40,765 nt of DNA from Candidatus Woesearchaeota archaeon. GTDB lineage: Archaea; Nanobdellota; Nanobdellia; Woesearchaeales; BM511. Shown piece by piece: positions 26,031-35,360 of the stretch (position 1 is its first letter; each line of letters begins with the position of its first letter). The position numbers and the translations under genes were made by a program. The DNA lies in the NCBI GenBank assembly GCA_002867475.1, contig PKTL01000081.1, positions 1 through 40,765 of the forward strand, written 5' to 3'. The notes under the pieces are model-generated. The model made no database searches. It saw only the letters and a list, made by a program, of their open reading frames with translations, and was not told the DNA's origin.

Positions 26031-29000
26031 AGTCTTTCTTGTTTATGAAGATTATAGCTCCAAGAATAATTACTATAAGTAATATTCCTCCAACTATCAT
26101 CCAAGGAAATCCTTTAGATTCTTCTTCAGGCATAACTTCTTCATCAACACCTTCAGCAACTTCTACTTCTTCAGTTCCTTCACCAGTTTCTTCAACTGAT
26201 TCCTCAACTGTTTCTTCAGTTGTTGTTTCATCTGTTTCTTCTGATGGTTCAGCTAAGACTTCATCGTTCACTCCAATCGCAAAGTAGCTCATTCCTGGAC
26301 TGTCCGCTGAGAAGATATAATTATCACCTTCTTCTCTTAAGAAAGTTGTCACTAATTCTTTCCAAGTTTCAGTAAACCTGTAAAGCATTATACTTTGTGG
26401 GTTGTCTGCGTTTGCTTCAACCCATGACTTTGGAACCTTGAAAGTTATTGTTGCTTCAGTCACATCCTCATTATCAAGATTTGAGTGAACTATCTCAAGA
26501 TACTTGAACACTTTCTTAGACTTTGAGTTGACGTTCAGTTCTGGAAGGCTTCCTGGTTTCTCAAGCAAGCTCTTACCTGTTATCTTAACACCCTCAAGAT
26601 CTTCACCAACACCTATCTCGATTCCTACAAGCTCTAAAGTATCTTTACTAAATGATACAGTTACAGTGCCTGCAGGCAATGAATCTATATATGTTGTTTG
26701 TAAGACATCACTTGGAGGAGGCGTATAGCTTCCACCGCCACTGCTGCTTGATGGTCTTCTTTCAACCTCATAACTTATAGTTTCAGTTGCTTCGTTACCA
26801 GCATCATCAGTCACAGTACAAGTAGCTGTCCTTGTCCCAGTTGTTGATGTTGAAAGACCAGTAACTGTTCCTGTAAGGTTACCACTATATTCATCAGTTC
26901 CAGTGCAACTATAAGATGTTGCATCATTCAAATAATATGATGTATCACTCATCGTGAATGTGACATTTGGCGCAGTTAAGTCAATAGTCATATTCCAAAC
27001 TACTTCATCTTGGTTTCCAGCAAAGTCATCAATTTTTACAGTTACTTCATATACTCCTTCGGTTAGGTTTGTATCTTGATAGAACTCTAAAGCTGTACTT
27101 GACACATTACACTTAGCACCACAATTTGTATTATCATATTGTGTTTGTGTTCCATTGTTCAATTCTATAAAGTATGTTGTTGTATTGATTCCTGAACCAA
27201 CATCTGATAATGCAACGCTTATTGTAGGAGTCACATCATTTGTATATATCGGAGTGTTTCCACTGATTACAGGCTCATCAACATCAACTGCCACATAGAT
27301 AGTTGTAGAATTTTCAACATTTCCAGCATTATCTGTTGAGTAATATGTTACTGAGTGATTATCTGTTGTTGATAAGGTTATATTATCTCTAACAACCCCA
27401 TTGATTGTTGTGCTTGCTACATCACTGTGTGCATCATCTGAATCAATAGTTACTGTTTGAGATGTTGTCTGCCAACCAGTTCCTGAATAATCATCACTAC
27501 TATTTGGAGCTGTCACATCAATCAATATAAATTCTTCTTGGATACTATTATTGTTTCCAGCATAATCAACACTAAAATATCTTAATGAGTAATTTCCTGT
27601 TGCCAAAAAAGTCACAGAATCATTTGTTACCCAAACACCATTGTCAATACTATAATTTGTATATGCTAATCCTGAAACTGCATCGGTTGCATTAAAGATT
27701 ATGGTCGCACTTGACACCCAATCAGTTGGTACACCAATAGTATTAGTTATAGGACTTGATTTATCTAATGCTACATATTCAGTAGTATTACTTCCTATAT
27801 TTCCAACATTATCGACAGCATAATATGTTAAGGTATTATTACCTTCCACATTAATTACAATCATGTAAGGGTTTGTACTATCATTATACCAAGTTCCATC
27901 ATAAAAGTAAGTTGTGTGGTTAACTCCAGAATCTGGATCTACAGGGTTCAATGAAACCAAGAAATCTGTAGTTTGCCATGCTACTGGAGCATTACTATCT
28001 GTTGTTGGTCCATCCACATCAAGCAATGCATTTAGAGTCACATTATCTTGTATGTTTCCAGCATAATCAACACTGTAATAAGTTATTGAATAATTACCTG
28101 TCGCGCTTATCTCTATGCTTGTTCCTGATTGCTCGGGTGCGCTATCAACACTATACATAGTATAATTGACTCCTGAAAAAGTATCATTTTCAATCAAGGT
28201 CGCATTATAAGGTGTGGATTGCCAAGTTATTCCTGGATTGATATATCCAGTTGTTGGTTTTGTCTTGTCTATCAAGATATTGATAGTAATATTATCTTCA
28301 ACATTACCTGCATTATCAACTGAATAATAGACAACTGTATAGTTCCCACTTGAGTTTAATGTAAAATCTGTACCATTAGTCCATGTGTTTCCACCATTAG
28401 TACTATAAGTTGTGAATGCTTTTCCACTATCAACTTCAGTAACTGTCAGGTTCACATCAACATCAGTGTTTTGCCAACCAGTTGGTGCAGTATAGCTTGT
28501 AACTGGATCAACCTTATCAAGCAAAGCATAAATAGTAATTACTGATTCAACATTTCCAGCATTATCAACTGCTTTGTAAGTTATAGTATGATTTCCAGAT
28601 TCATTTATTAAGATAATAACAGAATCGCCCATAACTTGAACAACCCCTCCTAAATCAATAGTGTAATTAATATAAGATACGTTGCTTGTAGCATCAGTAG
28701 CACTTAAAGTTATATTAAAATCACTTGTTTGCCAAACACCATCTAAGTAATCATCTGTTGTGCTTGGTTGTGTCTGATCTACCAAGATATTGATTACATG
28801 AGGTGTTTCATTATTTCCAACAATGTCAACTGAATAATAGACAACAGTATAATTACCATCTGCTGATAATGTGAAATCTGTATCGTTAGTCCATGTGTTT
28901 CCACCATCAGTACTATACGTTGTATAATCAACCAAGATGTGGACATCTATTGTTGTTAGATTAACATCAACATCTGTAGTTTGCCACCCTACTGGAGGAG

Positions 29001-31662
29001 TATAGCTTGTCACTGGATCAACCTGATCAACTGTAAATGTCACGTTTGTTGTTCCAAGATTGCCTGGTGCACTACCACCCATATCAGTACCATTAATAAT
29101 TAAAATGACAGTTCCATTTGCAACCGCTAAATATTCAAAACCACAGTACCAGATATCTGATCCTAATGACTGATTAACACAATCATCATTGGTAGCAACA
29201 GGAAACATATTGTAAGCCCCATTTACTATTTCATTCACTACAAAAGTACTTAGTCCTGTACCTGTACCATTAAAGGTTATATTCACCATAACTGAACTAT
29301 CGGAAGTATTATAGTTTTCAATAGGATTTGTAACTGTTAAGATTGGATCAGTATTGTCACTTATATCATAACCTGAAAATCCGAGTACTTGAAATGTTAA
29401 GTTTCCGCTTGGCATACCCATCAATACTGGATCGCTTGGATTCTGTACCCATGTCACGCTTCCATTAAGTCCTGCAGCATTCGCTTGTGCAGTAACATTT
29501 GGTGCTGACGCGAAAGGTAAATGATAGAATTCTACGATTGCTGATATATTAAGTTCGGCTATAGCTGATGAATTAACATATATGTATGAACTGTTGAAAG
29601 ATCCTTGTTGAGCGATATCAAAATATATCTGATCAAATATTGCTCCTATTTTTGCAGCTGCTTCTGGATTACTGAAATCAACTGATGAAAAGTTCGCTAA
29701 GAACACAGGTTCATATTCAGAATAAGGTAACCCAAATTCACAAGACATATTCATCTCAACTTCTACAATTAAGTTTATATCATTAAAATCGGTTTCATTA
29801 TTAAGATTGGTTGTTTTTGATCCCATTATCATACAATCTTCATCTTCACCCACTTCTCCCAAATCATGAATATTAATAGGGAACATATCTTCCACACCGA
29901 AAGGTGCAAACATGTTTCCTGCAACATCATATGCGAATATCATTACATTGAAGCTTGCTACTTCATCTCCACCTGTAAAACTACTTATATTTTCATAAGT
30001 AAAATCAGTTCCGAAACTGCAGTTTCCTTCCCAAAAACCTGAAGTCTCATTGAAATCCAACATCATAAGATCTGTGCATGATCCACCAGAAGTAGTGTTT
30101 GAGATAAATTCTGCAATACTTCTATTTAGACCGAACGCTTCTGTTATGTTAACTTCCACACCCATGACTTCACTGATGTTATCTGTTGCGTTCACCCTAA
30201 AATTTATCATATGATCAATAGGTGAAAAGAATATATCTGGATTTGTTATAAGATCTCTATAATCTGCAAAAGTTATTGGATTACCATCTATATTTGTAGT
30301 TAGCCAAGATTCAAATTCGATCTCAGGTTCTGAAAAATCTGCAACAAATGTGAAATTCATCGTATCAAAAATCATAGGATATGAAGTAAGGAATGCTGTT
30401 GCTTGAAGTTCTTGGACTTCTCCTTCACTGAAAGCTGAAGCATTGATATTACAAGCAAATACAAATGTTCCTGTACTTGAATTATAAGGCCCTGCTGATT
30501 GCTGTCCTGAACAAATATATGCAGGAGTAAGGTTTACTGAAACATTTGAAGTGTTAGTAACATTTATCTCCAAAAATATCATAGGACTCATATTTGAAAA
30601 ATAAGTAATATTATCCCCCTCATAGAATGTTTCAAAATATTCTATTGTAACCTCTTCATTAGTCATTATATTAACAACCTGTGTTGAGAATCCTTGTGCT
30701 TCAGCCCCTTCAATTACTTCAACAGTTATGTTACAAGAATCTCCTTCTGATTCAAAAGCTGGAACTGTCCAGTTAGCAAGTATGTAATCTGCTGTGCTAT
30801 TAATAGTTTGAGGAGGTGCAACATTTCCTAATGTTCCATTACTTGAACCACTGCAAGAAATAGTATAATTGTAATAGGATAATCCAGGATAATTATTATG
30901 AGTTATTGTTGTGTTCAAAAGTATTATCTCCTCTGCTGTCACATTTGAATTATTATCTGAAGGATTATTCCAAGTTATGTAAGGCGAATCCATATCATAG
31001 ATAACTGTCACCGTTCCATTTGAAAGATTGTAAAATCCAGAAACATTATCTGAACTAACTAAGTTTAAAGTATAGGTTAATGAAGAATCATAAATTAGCA
31101 TAAGAGGTTCATCACCTATTGTGTATGATGTTAAATTTTCTTCTGAACCATTAGTAAACTTAACTATTGGAACAGCTGTTAAACCAATAAGATCAGAACC
31201 GTTTGTTATTCCAATATCTGAATAATTTTCACCATTAATAATTGTTATAATATGATCATCTGTATAATTATAGAATAATTCAAAAAGATCACCACCAATA
31301 TATACTTCAATAGCAAAATAAGAATAAGAACCATACACTTCTCTTGTTTCGTAAGTTATTAGTTCACCAAAGGAATCAAGGATTTGACCAGACCAAGTAT
31401 AAGAAAAGTTATAAGAAGAATTGAAGGGACCTTCATCAATAGCGTAAAGGATTTGACCAGAAGAATCAATTATTTGAAACCCTGTCTCATCAAGAGATTC
31501 AGACACATTAGCATTCGCAGTAAAATTGACTTCTAACGAAGTGAATGGAGTAAGATTATCACTATTTGTGACAACTACATCTGTAAAATTTCCTGCTGCT
31601 GATATAAAACTTGCTAAAAAAATAGCTAATAATAAATATATTCCAATTCTTGTATTTCTCAT
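26029..31662 (-). CDS. Giant surface protein with seven Ig-like repeats and a PGF-pre-PGF domain
   Basis: The 1877-residue protein has a signal peptide (1-22) almost identical to that of the neighbouring giant (IGIYLLLAIFLASF). The N-terminal ~870 residues are beta-rich and full of N-x-S/T sites, suggesting N-glycosylation. Residues ~880-1465 hold seven repeats of ~78 residues. Each starts near xPTTxYxxPxGWQ and ends in YYSVDNAGNVE, as in OmpL47-type and other Ig-like repeats. A further Ig-like domain, the PGF-pre-PGF domain (about 1652-1795), an acidic linker and ESKGFP plus membrane helix plus NKKD close the protein. The start has a GGAG ribosome site. The last ~300 residues closely match the 1430-residue neighbour, so the two are paralogues with exchanged middles. 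Likely S-layer or adhesion role. Confidence 0.88.
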   Translation of the reverse strand: MRNTRIGIYLLLAIFLASFISAAGNFTDVVVTNSDNLTPFTSLEVNFTANANVSESLDETGFQIIDSSGQILYAIDEGPFNSSYNFSYTWSGQILDSFGELITYETREVYGSYSYFAIEVYIGGDLFELFYNYTDDHIITIINGENYSDIGITNGSDLIGLTAVPIVKFTNGSEENLTSYTIGDEPLMLIYDSSLTYTLNLVSSDNVSGFYNLSNGTVTVIYDMDSPYITWNNPSDNNSNVTAEEIILLNTTITHNNYPGLSYYNYTISCSGSSNGTLGNVAPPQTINSTADYILANWTVPAFESEGDSCNITVEVIEGAEAQGFSTQVVNIMTNEEVTIEYFETFYEGDNITYFSNMSPMIFLEINVTNTSNVSVNLTPAYICSGQQSAGPYNSSTGTFVFACNINASAFSEGEVQELQATAFLTSYPMIFDTMNFTFVADFSEPEIEFESWLTTNIDGNPITFADYRDLITNPDIFFSPIDHMINFRVNATDNISEVMGVEVNITEAFGLNRSIAEFISNTTSGGSCTDLMMLDFNETSGFWEGNCSFGTDFTYENISSFTGGDEVASFNVMIFAYDVAGNMFAPFGVEDMFPINIHDLGEVGEDEDCMIMGSKTTNLNNETDFNDINLIVEVEMNMSCEFGLPYSEYEPVFLANFSSVDFSNPEAAAKIGAIFDQIYFDIAQQGSFNSSYIYVNSSAIAELNISAIVEFYHLPFASAPNVTAQANAAGLNGSVTWVQNPSDPVLMGMPSGNLTFQVLGFSGYDISDNTDPILTVTNPIENYNTSDSSVMVNITFNGTGTGLSTFVVNEIVNGAYNMFPVATNDDCVNQSLGSDIWYCGFEYLAVANGTVILIINGTDMGGSAPGNLGTTNVTFTVDQVDPVTSYTPPVGWQTTDVDVNLTTIDVHILVDYTTYSTDGGNTWTNDTDFTLSADGNYTVVYYSVDIVGNNETPHVINILVDQTQPSTTDDYLDGVWQTSDFNITLSATDATSNVSYINYTIDLGGVVQVMGDSVIILINESGNHTITYKAVDNAGNVESVITIYALLDKVDPVTSYTAPTGWQNTDVDVNLTVTEVDSGKAFTTYSTNGGNTWTNGTDFTLNSSGNYTVVYYSVDNAGNVEDNITINILIDKTKPTTGYINPGITWQSTPYNATLIENDTFSGVNYTMYSVDSAPEQSGTSIEISATGNYSITYYSVDYAGNIQDNVTLNALLDVDGPTTDSNAPVAWQTTDFLVSLNPVDPDSGVNHTTYFYDGTWYNDSTNPYMIVINVEGNNTLTYYAVDNVGNIGSNTTEYVALDKSSPITNTIGVPTDWVSSATIIFNATDAVSGLAYTNYSIDNGVWVTNDSVTFLATGNYSLRYFSVDYAGNNNSIQEEFILIDVTAPNSSDDYSGTGWQTTSQTVTIDSDDAHSDVASTTINGVVRDNITLSTTDNHSVTYYSTDNAGNVENSTTIYVAVDVDEPVISGNTPIYTNDVTPTISVALSDVGSGINTTTYFIELNNGTQTQYDNTNCGAKCNVSSTALEFYQDTNLTEGVYEVTVKIDDFAGNQDEVVWNMTIDLTAPNVTFTMSDTSYYLNDATSYSCTGTDEYSGNLTGTVTGLSTSTTGTRTATCTVTDDAGNEATETISYEVERRPSSSSGGGSYTPPPSDVLQTTYIDSLPAGTVTVSFSKDTLELVGIEIGVGEDLEGVKITGKSLLEKPGSLPELNVNSKSKKVFKYLEIVHSNLDNEDVTEATITFKVPKSWVEANADNPQSIMLYRFTETWKELVTTFLREEGDNYIFSADSPGMSYFAIGVNDEVLAEPSEETDETTTEETVEESVEETGEGTEEVEVAEGVDEEVMPEEESKGFPWMIVGGILLIVIILGAIIFINKKD
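27267..29025 (-). repeat. Seven tandem Ig-like repeats (coding)
   Basis: About 78 residues per unit, recognisable from GWQTTDVDVNLT at the start and VVYYSVDNAGN near the end. Units one and three are also very close at nucleotide level around 28350-28510 and 28870-29000, which suggests recent unit duplication or conversion. Confidence 0.8.
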
Positions 31663-31744
31663 CTTCTTCTCCTCTAATCCCCACGAGATTTAAAAACCCC
31701 TTAAAATTTCCAAGAAAACTTTATTTATAAAAGTTACGGTAAAT

Positions 31745-34225
31745 TTAAGATACATCCGGCTCAGGATAATTTTCATCCAGACATATACCATTTTCACAAC
31801 CATATGTGCAATCAACTAATACATATGAAAATTCACCTTCACTGCAGATATATTCTTTCAAAGTGCCTGAAGAAATACAAGTATCTTCATAGTTTAATAA
31901 TGTTGAATGATAATCTTCTGGATTTAGATTTCTATAAATAACATTTGAAGCATATGAAATGGTTTCTCCATCTATATCTATGCATTTTAACTCAGGATTA
32001 TCTGTATAAAGTATTGGTTCAGACCAAAAGATTTCTTGATCGCTAAAAGTATCAATATAATTTATTTCAGTTAGATAACACCCCCTTCCTAAAAAAGGAA
32101 GATATTCATCATAACTAATCTCATCACCAGCAAGAGAATTTATAATTACAGTATTAGTGATATTTAGAATTAAAAAATTAACATATAATTGTGTATCATA
32201 CTGTCCAGAATAATTAGTTTTGAACAAGACATCTGTCTTAGTTCTGATTTTCACTTCACCAACATCCAACACATTATTTTCAGATTGATATGTAAAAAAA
32301 CCATCCTCATAATTCAATCTAAAGATTTCATCATACATGTTAGTTATATATACACTTTCAAAACAATCCTTAAAAAAAGTTATATCATTTCCTGAATAAT
32401 CAAAAATTGAAAAATCAAAATAACCTTCTTCATCAGTAAAAAAATAATCATAACCTTCATCATTTGATACATTTATCAAGAATCCTTCTATAGAGTCATT
32501 ATTTGAATCCATCAATCTGCCAATAAAAGTATAGATTGATGAATAATCAAAAATCGTTGAATCCCCTTCTAGTAATGAAGATCCATAATCGATTAATTTT
32601 TGAACTGTCTCGTTTAAATAATCATCATCATAAGCTTCTACCACTATTTTATATTTCTCATCATTTTCATAAAGAGATACATACCCCTTATAAAGTTCTA
32701 ATCCTTCTGCACAATCACCAGGATTGTTTTTCAAGTCAGCAGTCACAATATTTATACAAGGACTACCAATAGAGATTATATTAATCTCTTCAGGATTCGC
32801 TACTTCATTATCAGGTAAAATATTTTCGGTTCCTAATTCTTCAGCAAGTAGATTCGCAAGGTCTAAAGTTCCATAATCAAATTGTGAATAAACTATCAAT
32901 ACGTCTAATTCATCAGAATCATTTAGAAACATTTCAGGATAATCTGACAAATCAACTGTTATTTCATCAAGCATCGCTTGACAGTCCGTTAAGTTCTCAA
33001 AAACATTTATGTTATCATATTCTATGCATGTTGACCCACTATAGCAATCATCTAATGTGCAGTCTTCATCAAGCAAGTATGCAGGTGCACAGTCATCGCT
33101 GCATGCATCTAATTCAATGCACGCGCCATCAACGCAACCATTTGTACAATTTCTGGTTAAAATTCCAGGAATACCATCTTCAGAACACACTGCTTCTGCA
33201 ATATCATAATAATAATCTTCTATTTGTGAACAACTATCATACTCTGTTATAATCTCTCCAACATAAGGATCATAGCCTGTCGCATTTCCTTTAACATAAA
33301 AATTTTCTCCACCATCTGTATCAACACATACATATTCTTCTATACATGCACCATCAACACACCCATACTCACACCCTATAACTTCTAATATGACATCATT
33401 AAAACTATCACAATAAAATTCATACAAGCTATCGCCATGGCATTCTTCTTCATGTGTATAAGAAGCAGAATAAAAAGTGGATAAAACTATCGAAAAATTT
33501 AATTCATTTATTCCTCCGTCCCCATCATAACAGGTTCTTTTAGAAATATAATCTTCAACATCGTATATGCATCTTTCTTCATCTGGATCAAGAACATACC
33601 CTTTACCAATATTTGGACATAATCCATAATGAATTTCACATTTATTAGATATACCATCACAAAAATATTCAATAAGAGTTATATCTTCATTATAATCCTC
33701 ATATATCCCTGTTGAATCAATACAAGTCCCCTTAACTTCATAAGATTCTTGATTGATTGAATCCCCATCTAGCGTGTTATCACTATCTATGCAACCTTCA
33801 ACATTTATGCAAGCTCCATCTTTGCAACCATTTGGACACTCAAATTTTTTCCTTACAAACTTATCCCCTTCGCAGACAAGCTCATAAATATAGCCCCCTT
33901 TGCAGACATCCATGGATCTATATTCTTTTTCTGCATCTCCTCGAATATATCTTGAATAGATATCTCCTTCTTCAAATACATTAAAACCACCATCACTATC
34001 TTCACAAGATAAATACTCTACTTCAAAGCTCACTGCTGTTCTTCTTGAAGAGAAAGCTAAGCCGACTGTAGGTATGGATTCAAGAAAGGATTTTCCATTC
34101 TCATGATTGTATAGTTCATAGTTTGAATCTAGATCAACTATCTCAAAATCCTGTGATTTATCAACACATGAAGATAATAAGAATAAGCTAATGAATAATA
34201 AGAAAAATAATAATTTTTTTATCAT
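31745..34225 (-). CDS. Large lipoprotein with DSDGG cysteine modules and an S-layer-like domain
   Basis: The 826-residue protein starts MIKKLLFFLLFISLFLLSSC, a signal peptide ending in a lipobox cysteine. Residues ~68-360 hold about four modules of the form C-x-D-x-DGG...C...GC-x-DGAC (CPNGCKDGACI, CEYGCVDGACI, CTNGCVDGACI). A fifth lies at the C-terminus (CTYGCENGICL). Between them sits a domain with LDVLIVYSQFDYGTLDLANL and IVVEAYDDDYLNETVQKL (about 425-555), which resembles the repeated domain of archaeal S-layer proteins. A carboxypeptidase regulatory-like beta domain follows (YTFIGRLMDSNNDSIEGF, about 560-630). A TATA-like box lies 23-32 nt upstream. It shares modules with the 426-residue lipoprotein. 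A cell-surface role is likely; the exact function is unknown. Confidence 0.82.
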   Translation of the reverse strand: MIKKLLFFLLFISLFLLSSCVDKSQDFEIVDLDSNYELYNHENGKSFLESIPTVGLAFSSRRTAVSFEVEYLSCEDSDGGFNVFEEGDIYSRYIRGDAEKEYRSMDVCKGGYIYELVCEGDKFVRKKFECPNGCKDGACINVEGCIDSDNTLDGDSINQESYEVKGTCIDSTGIYEDYNEDITLIEYFCDGISNKCEIHYGLCPNIGKGYVLDPDEERCIYDVEDYISKRTCYDGDGGINELNFSIVLSTFYSASYTHEEECHGDSLYEFYCDSFNDVILEVIGCEYGCVDGACIEEYVCVDTDGGENFYVKGNATGYDPYVGEIITEYDSCSQIEDYYYDIAEAVCSEDGIPGILTRNCTNGCVDGACIELDACSDDCAPAYLLDEDCTLDDCYSGSTCIEYDNINVFENLTDCQAMLDEITVDLSDYPEMFLNDSDELDVLIVYSQFDYGTLDLANLLAEELGTENILPDNEVANPEEINIISIGSPCINIVTADLKNNPGDCAEGLELYKGYVSLYENDEKYKIVVEAYDDDYLNETVQKLIDYGSSLLEGDSTIFDYSSIYTFIGRLMDSNNDSIEGFLINVSNDEGYDYFFTDEEGYFDFSIFDYSGNDITFFKDCFESVYITNMYDEIFRLNYEDGFFTYQSENNVLDVGEVKIRTKTDVLFKTNYSGQYDTQLYVNFLILNITNTVIINSLAGDEISYDEYLPFLGRGCYLTEINYIDTFSDQEIFWSEPILYTDNPELKCIDIDGETISYASNVIYRNLNPEDYHSTLLNYEDTCISSGTLKEYICSEGEFSYVLVDCTYGCENGICLDENYPEPDVS

Positions 34226-34247
34226 GAAGTGATAAATGATAGACCAG

Positions 34248-34257
34248 CTTTAAATAA
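34248..34257 (-). promoter_or_regulatory. TATA-like box for the 826-residue lipoprotein gene
   Basis: The minus strand reads ATTATTTAAAGC around here, 23-32 nt before the ATG at 34225. The spacing fits a leaderless message. Confidence 0.45.
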
Positions 34258-34265
34258 TTTACTAA

Positions 34266-34664
34266 TTATTTTTTTGGCGCTTTCATTTTCTTGGTGATTC
34301 CTATTTTTTCACCACAATGCTCACAAACTATTACGTAAGCATCGACACCTTTCCATTTTTTTCTTTTATAAGGCGATTCCCCTTCTCCTTCTTTACCGCA
34401 AGCAGGACAAGTATAGACTGCTTCTACAGTTACTTTTGCTTCGTGTTCCTTTTTTTCTTCAGTGTGGCCACACTTATTACATTCATATTCTGTTGCTCTG
34501 ATCTTTGGCTTTTTTGTTTTTGGATCTATTGGTTTACCCATTAATCCATCGCCACATTCTTCACATTTTAGTTTGAATGCCCATGCCTTAATTTTGCCAT
34601 CTTCAGTATTACGATTAGTAAAGTATATGCATTGATCCATGCTTGTTGGTTGAGTTCTTCCCAT
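34266..34664 (-). CDS. Zinc-ribbon protein
   Basis: I place the start at the ATG at 34664 because AGGGTGAT (34672-34679), a strong match to the anti-Shine-Dalgarno sequence, lies 7 nt upstream; an in-frame GTG at 34697 lacks this. The 132-residue product contains four CxxC pairs: CEECG, CNKCG, CPACG and CEHCG. These form two zinc ribbons separated by a basic linker, and the tail is lysine-rich. Such a protein could bind nucleic acid or act in a transcription or translation complex. It follows the winged-helix gene by 75 nt on the same strand and uses the same kind of ribosome site. I do not recognise a named family. Confidence 0.75.
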   Translation of the reverse strand: MGRTQPTSMDQCIYFTNRNTEDGKIKAWAFKLKCEECGDGLMGKPIDPKTKKPKIRATEYECNKCGHTEEKKEHEAKVTVEAVYTCPACGKEGEGESPYKRKKWKGVDAYVIVCEHCGEKIGITKKMKAPKK

Positions 34665-34739
34665 ATTAAATATCACCCTATCAACTGTTAGCAACACTTA
34701 TTCTTTAAAAAATTTACTGTTATACAAACAAAAAATCAT

Positions 34740-35216
34740 TCAAAATTCTTCATCCACCTTCCTATAATATTCTTTTACTCTTTCTATTATATTAGGTATC
34801 AAAAACTTTGCTAGCTTTTCATCGAAGCCTTCGCTTATCCTTGTGAATTCGGCAATCCTATAATTGTTTTTTACTTTCTCTACCAAGAAAACATCTCGCA
34901 ACCTTTTCAATTGACGCCGGATGTTGCTACTTGCTATACCATTCAATACTAATCCTTCATTCTTTCTTAATCCTATCACATCTTCTCTTACTTCTTCACT
35001 GGACAATTCTTTACCATCTCTTCTTGCTTCAAGAAGAACGTAAAGTACATCAACTACCACATCTCTGCTATCTCCTGGTTGAAGGAGTCCAACACTTAAG
35101 CATAGCTTTCGAACTAATTCTCGTTTTGAGAGATTGTATGGTTTCTCATACCTTCTAAGGCACACCTCTGCAAGTGGCGTGTCTATTGCTATTGTCTTAT
35201 TTTTTGCTGCAATCAT
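34740..35216 (-). CDS. Probable winged-helix DNA-binding protein
   Basis: The 158-residue protein is mostly helical and charged. The part around 25-60 (LSKRELVRKLCLSVGLLQPGDSRDVVVDVLYVLLEARRDG) and the part around 75-120 (an EEVRE helix, then SSNIRRQLKRLRDVFLVEKVKNNYRI) read like a winged-helix fold: helices ended by a two-stranded wing. The ATG has GGTGAT 7-8 nt upstream. The promoter (TATA-like at 35281-35290) faces away from a second promoter at 35331, with tandem heptamers between them. This suggests autoregulation or control of the divergent unit, though that is only inferred from position. Confidence 0.65.
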   Translation of the reverse strand: MIAAKNKTIAIDTPLAEVCLRRYEKPYNLSKRELVRKLCLSVGLLQPGDSRDVVVDVLYVLLEARRDGKELSSEEVREDVIGLRKNEGLVLNGIASSNIRRQLKRLRDVFLVEKVKNNYRIAEFTRISEGFDEKLAKFLIPNIIERVKEYYRKVDEEF

Positions 35217-35280
35217 AATCTATCACCTTTTATCATTTTTTACAATAAACTTGTTTTGATAAAATAGTGTAAGCAAAAAT

Positions 35281-35290
35281 CATTTATAAG
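35281..35290 (-). promoter_or_regulatory. TATA-like box for the winged-helix gene
   Basis: The minus strand reads CTTATAAATG, placing transcription start near 35258 and leaving a leader of about 40 nt that contains the GGTGAT ribosome site. Confidence 0.5.
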
Positions 35291-35300
35291 TCTCAAACAA

Positions 35301-35319
35301 CAGTGTCCAGTGTCCAGTG
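35301..35319. repeat. Tandem CAGTGTC heptamers between divergent promoters
   Basis: The heptamer CAGTGTC occurs twice and is followed by CAGTG, giving 2.7 units. It lies midway between the minus-strand TATA box at 35281-35290 and the plus-strand one at 35331-35339. This is a plausible operator for a regulator acting in both directions. Confidence 0.6.
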
Positions 35320-35330
35320 AAACTATAATA

Positions 35331-35339
35331 TTTATATAG
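35331..35339 (+). promoter_or_regulatory. TATA box for the plus-strand transcript leading to proS
   Basis: TTTATATAG is a strong archaeal box A. It predicts transcription start near 35360, exactly where the structured segment at 35361-35430 begins and about 185 nt before the first clear gene. Confidence 0.55.
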
Positions 35340-35360
35340 AAGTTATACATAACTATTTTT

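Noticed and set aside
32884-33252. Opposite-strand frame of 122 codons inside the 826-residue lipoprotein gene
   Set aside because: The translation is rich in His, Leu and Gln from reversed Asp/Glu codons, has no ribosome site or motif, and lies wholly inside a well-supported gene.
34662-34697. GTG at 34697 as start of the zinc-ribbon protein
   Set aside because: AGGGTGAT sits 7 nt before the ATG at 34664; the added residues look unlike a conserved N-terminus.
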